Shown: in pieces, positions 60,086 through 64,000 of the stretch
How positions within the stretch are numbered: the first letter of the stretch is position 1
How the letters are laid out: each line of letters starts with the position of its first letter
Source: Rhynchopus euleeides
Taxonomy: Eukaryota; Euglenozoa; Diplonemea; Diplonemida; Diplonemidae
Reading direction: 5' to 3'
NCBI GenBank assembly: GCA_963210315.1
Contig: OY723310.1
Coordinates: forward strand, 744,001-808,000
DNA length: 64,000 nt
Program-made: the position numbers and the translations under genes
The notes under the pieces: generated by a model
Database searches by the model: none
What the model was told of the DNA's origin: nothing
Seen by the model: only the letters and a program-made list of their open reading frames with translations

Positions 60086-61194
60086 GGTATTTGCTTCTTC
60101 TTCCCCGTTCAACTTGCACGCACAAACAAACTGCAAAGCCTTCCTGGAGGGTGTGGCGGTGTGTGCAGTGGGTGACGGTGACAGTGTGTATGGGGATCCG
60201 AGACGGGTCCCTCAAAGTGGTGACATGTAAGTCGCTCCTTCGTGGGATGGGGCTGTGGCGGGGTTGGGGGAAGAGCCTCGTCTTCTGTTCTCTCTGCTCG
60301 GAACGACTTTGCGAGTGTGTCAGGGGGTCTGAGGGAGATGCTGGGCTGTTGTGACGGGCACAACACGCAACCCACCCTACCCACACCCGACCCCCTCACT
60401 GCTTTTGGAATGGAACACTCAGGTCGGATCACGGCACCACCCCACACCCACCTCTCGCCACCTGCCACCCTGCTGCAGCAGCTGTCAGCAAGAGAGGGTC
60501 TTCGCTCGAGAGTGCTGAGAAGTGAGCCCCTCACATAACGACAGGGAGACTGTGTTGCCCCTACACCCACACAGCCTCCGACAGGCTGTTGTGCTGTACC
60601 ACAAGAGGTGGTCTTCGCCCTGACCACCACAGCACTGCTCTCTCTGCATTGTGCTGGTCACGGAAAATGGGACAAATGCAGGGAACAGGTTGCGAGACAC
60701 TGCACTCAGGGTGCAACGGAAGACACACCACACAGTGACAGAACAACAGTGTCCCCTCATGGGGTCCACTGGGGCCTTCGCCCTGTGTCCCTGTGTGTTG
60801 AAACCAGTTTGAAGGTCCTCGAGTGCCATTTCCCTGTCCAGCCCCCCCGTGACCAGTGTATCATCATATTTAGTTGCTGTTTCCTCAGACACATTGATGT
60901 ATGTATGTGGTGCCTTAGGAAAATCCGGAAAATCATACACCCTCCTAGTGTCTGGGGGGTGAAACGGCGGAAAATTTTTTCGGGTGGTTTTGGGTGAAAA
61001 TCCGGGCAACCCGGGCCCTTTGGGACCACATAGGCCAGGAAAGGCCAAAATTTTCGACTTTTTTCGGAAATTTTCCGATTTTTCACAGTGTGGCAGTCCG
61101 CAGACACAGATTTTCGGGTCAGAAAAAAAAAATTCGACCCAAAAATTTCGGATTTTTTTCCGGAGGGTGTATGGTGACCATCCCGGAAATCCGA
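60086..61194. other. Intergenic with WD40 3'-end scrap and AT-rich repeat
   Basis: 60670-60740 matches the 3' end of the WD40 copies (GAGACACTGCACTCAGGGTG, then AACGGAAGACACA), a fourth, mostly lost copy. 60905-61200 is rich in GGAAAATTTTCCG/CGGAAATTTTC words; AAATCCGGAAAATCATACAC at 60919 recurs at 61690, and ATCATACACCCTCC occurs in both. No gene. Confidence 0.5.
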
Positions 61195-61578
61195 AAAAAA
61201 CGAGAAACAACATAACCCCCCCCCCCTTCCTCCCCTCCCTTCCTCCCCCCTCCCCTCCCCTCCCCTATTGATGTCCCCCCCCCCCTCCCCCAGCGCTTTG
61301 CCGCTCGTGTGAGTACCGCCCTGACTGGGAGAAAGGGTAGGGCTGGTTGGGTTGGCGGAGTTGGGCGGATGGGCGAAACGGAAAAATCGACGAGGTCGCA
61401 GCGTCAGGGCGTTCTGGGCTGGCTGGTGGTGGTTGGGACAAGACCGACGAGATTAGAAGCGGCACTGGTAGACGGGTTTTGAGGCCCCCCGCCCCCAGGT
61501 TCCCCCTGCCCACCTGGACGGACCCAAGTGCCTCACACCGGATCTCTCCCCACCCGGTGGTCCACCTGACGGATACGC

Positions 61579-61590
<12 letters not shown>
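61195..61590 (-). repeat. Dispersed repeat, copy 2 (uninterrupted)
   Basis: Reverse complement of 1923-2187 plus 2545-2760, lacking the 357-bp insertion and most of the AGGGG expansion. It ends at the right in a 20-base A run that corresponds to the T tract at 1915. It provides the empty-site sequence for the nested insertion. Confidence 0.85.
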
Positions 61591-61609
<19 letters not shown>

Positions 61610-62125
61610 CCTGATTTTCGGATTTTTCTCGAAATTCGCCCTTGTGTCAACCAGTGGCAAATTTTTCGGAAAATCGGGAAAAATCAGGAAAATCCGGAAA
61701 ATCATACACCCTCCATTATCGTAATTACCCCTTTTGACACTGACAGGTTCCCTGTTGTGGTAAAAAAGAGGCACGCGCGTTCCATATCTGTGCTAAAGTG
61801 GGGACAGAAAAGAGGGCGAAAAGAAGAGGGAAATAAAAATAGAAGTGAAAAGGGGAAGAAATATAGCTGGGATGCAGGATCATTCGTGAAGAATTACGAA
61901 CGGTAAGCGAGAAAAGGCTGTTCGTTGCGTACGACACACACAGGCATATTTTGCCTGCGGAAGTGTTGGTGCGTGATTGGCAGGCGCATAAGACTGTGCG
62001 TGACGGCAAGCACCTAGCACTTCCCCTATCGCTGCATTCCCGCCTGACAAGTTTTTTTATCGCGACCTGTGATGTGACAAGTACCTTGTTGGGAGAAAGC
62101 GAAAAAAATCGGACACCTTTCGCTA
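61591..62125. other. No gene identified
   Basis: AT-richer sequence. 61600-61720 repeats AAAATCAGGAAAATCCGG-type words related to 60910-61160. Frames are short and unrecognised. Confidence 0.35.
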
Positions 62126-62322
62126 TAATAAGAGAAACACCCTGCCCAGCAACCGCAAAAAAAAAGTTCCGGGCTACTTTTCGTTGAGCGCACACCCCTG
62201 CGTCAAGGCTGTGTAAACCCCTGTGAAGTGGCATGAAGGTGATCCTTACAAAGCTTCAGCCGTACGATTTCCTTCGTTACTTCGCGATTTCGCTACTGCT
62301 TCGTCGCTCGTAACGAGTAAAA
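62126..62322 (+). repeat. Dispersed repeat, partner of 30740-30935
   Basis: Shares ACACCCTGCCCAGCAAC, GTTCCGG-CTACTTTT, GTTGAGCGCACAC, CTGTGAAGTGGCATGAAGGT and GATTTCCTTCGTTACTTCGC with 30740-30935 in the same orientation, with diverged spacers. Non-coding. Confidence 0.75.
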
Positions 62323-64000
62323 GAAGAAAGGAATCGAAGGTGCGGATCGGAGCGCGACTCCACGGGCGCGGAGGGAGGGGAGGGGTGAGCAGAGTCAGCA
62401 GTGGGGTGGCAACCTTGGTGCTGAAAAAATGTCTTGTACATGGAGCCCAGTGTTCTCCCGATTCGCCACTCCGGAAAAAATATGATGGCGAGTTTTGATC
62501 CGGAAAAAGGGGTGATGAAAAAATTGTCTCCTCCTGCAATGCGCGCATATACCCGCAACAACAGTCGTTCTGATCGATATGATCTGCAGTGTGCGGTGTG
62601 AGTGGACAACTAGGAAGTCGGGCAGACTTCGTTGTGCGAGATGGTCGTCTGCACGTACTCCGTCTTCACTCGGCCCACCCTGTGCCCTACCTCTTTTTTG
62701 GTTTGCCCGACCCCCAGCGAGATCACTGAACGAGCCTCTCCGGAGGGGTTCCAGAGGGTCTGATAGCCTTGTCATGTCACCCGTCTCTTTGCCTGTCACC
62801 AGAACTGCAGCACCTCCCAGACAACTTTTCATTTAAGAAAACACAAGGGGGGATTCGTACGAAAGTACAGACGAAGATAGGGTGGCGTGGGGTCAAGTGT
62901 AATTTGCATTGTCCCATGATATCATCAGCGTAAAAACACCGGTTACAATCCAACGGAGTACATAACCCACCAATGTTTGTTGAAAGACTGGATAACGCCG
63001 CCGTTTTTTTTTGGCATCGACGACCTCCAGCCTGACGTACAAGACGACCAGACCGTGACGTACACAGTGTTGCCTTAAAAAGCCGTTTTTTACGTTTCTG
63101 AGCACCCTCTTTGGAGGGGCACCACAGCCAGTGCAATTCACCCGTAACTGGGGGAATTGGGCTAGCACGCGCATCCCATGCGCACATAGGACCCGCATGC
63201 TGTAAGGGCACTGCTATAATCTTTAATGAATTAAGGCTTGGGGGAGTCGGGAGTCTTCTACAGCAGTGGTGGGAAAAGGGGGGGGGATTGATTGTCGAGA
63301 GTGAATGGGAAAGCAAGTCTCCCAGCACCTTCTTGCAATGTTCGAGGTGGGGGGGGGGGGTCCGGGAGGAATTGGAAAAGCGTGAGAGGATTGCACAGTG
63401 CCTTCCCCTCTGGAGGGTAGGGATAAGCTAACCAACGCTCTCCCCCCGCGTGGGATTTCCGGGAAGCTCGCCTTGAGCCATCGGGCCTCCCACACGTGAG
63501 GGGCATGGTTGCTCGCCAGCGGCAGATACATTCTTGCGTCTCTCTGTCTCTCCGCAGGCAGCTGTGTGTGGGAATCAGTTGTGGAACGCTGCGACGCCAG
63601 TTTCCGTGATGGTCCGTGATGCGGGCGGATCCGCCTCGCATCATGTCGTCAGTCAGTGAGAGGAAACAGAACACCCTCAATTCATCGCATTGGTTCTCAC
63701 TGGAAAGGCCCCACCGGCCATGCCATTGACTCTCTGAGTGGCGATTGTGTCCTTGGAAAAGGCATCGCATCCCAGAAGGCACTCCGGTCGGGGATTCAAC
63801 ACATATTAAAGCGTCCATTCCGCCTCATGCACGTAAAATATGGAAGACAGAGAGAGGAGTGGCAATCGGAAGATCCCACAAACCCACCTGATTTCGGCCC
63901 GGGTTTGGCGGTGTTGTGCGGTGGTATCGCCAGTGATATCCGGAAGTTGAAAATGGGCCTCTCGGCAGGTGGCAAAACAAAACAAAAGAATCCCAGCAAA
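62323..64000. other. No confident gene; shared element at 63282-63350
   Basis: 63282-63350 (GATTGATTGTCGAGAGTGAA, then CTCCCAGCACCTTCTTGCAA) is the third copy of the block found upstream of the F-x-P and ankyrin genes. If it marks 5' regions, a minus-strand gene would be expected to its left, but 62777-63328 shows only an unrecognised 183-codon frame. The window ends without a further recognised gene. Confidence 0.35.

Overview
This window is nuclear DNA from a unicellular eukaryote. It has spliceosomal introns with GT-AG borders, an XPB-type DNA helicase, FYVE-like, ankyrin and WD40 proteins, a non-LTR retrotransposon, and a very large repeat load. Nothing bacterial (operons, Shine-Dalgarno sites, CRISPR) is visible. 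The GC-rich composition, low-complexity proline/alanine/glutamine tails and all genes lying on one strand would suit an alveolate or similar algal protist (chromerid or dinoflagellate-like), but the sequence does not fix the lineage.

Layout. 1-4.6 kb: nested repeats (120-bp tandem array, dispersed elements, an AT-rich foldback element). 4.7-13.3 kb: one uninterrupted 31-bp satellite of about 277 monomers with a 2416-bp higher-order period. 13.3-17.5 kb: gene remnants, very strong GC hairpins and a terminal-inverted-repeat element. 17.5-19.5 kb: an OTU-protease-like/FYVE-like protein gene. 19.5-23.4 kb: about three copies of a 1.23-kb tandem repeat, itself containing the 120-bp repeats, which abuts the truncated 5' end of a membrane-sensor gene. 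24-26 kb: a foldback element and a MITE side by side. 26.3-37 kb: three intact minus-strand genes (F-x-P repeat protein with introns, ankyrin protein, XPB-like helicase). 37.4-39.2 kb: another foldback element. 41-43.1 kb: a secreted double WD40 propeller. 44-46.7 kb: repeats and a coiled-coil gene fragment. 46.7-60.8 kb: a cluster of paralogous WD40 genes (one intact, one truncated, one split, short scraps). 61-64 kb: dispersed repeats with partners elsewhere in the window.

The best-supported highlight is an apparently intact 8.7-kb non-LTR retrotransposon (about 50594-59315) that splits one WD40 paralogue exactly inside a (CA)n/(GT)n microsatellite. Its ORF2 carries an N-terminal OTU cysteine-protease-like domain before endonuclease, reverse transcriptase and RNase H domains, and its coiled-coil ORF1 ends in a PIP-box-like peptide. 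A second theme is a set of unrelated-sequence elements sharing one architecture: two large hairpin arms separated by roughly 0.5-1.1 kb of non-coding cargo.
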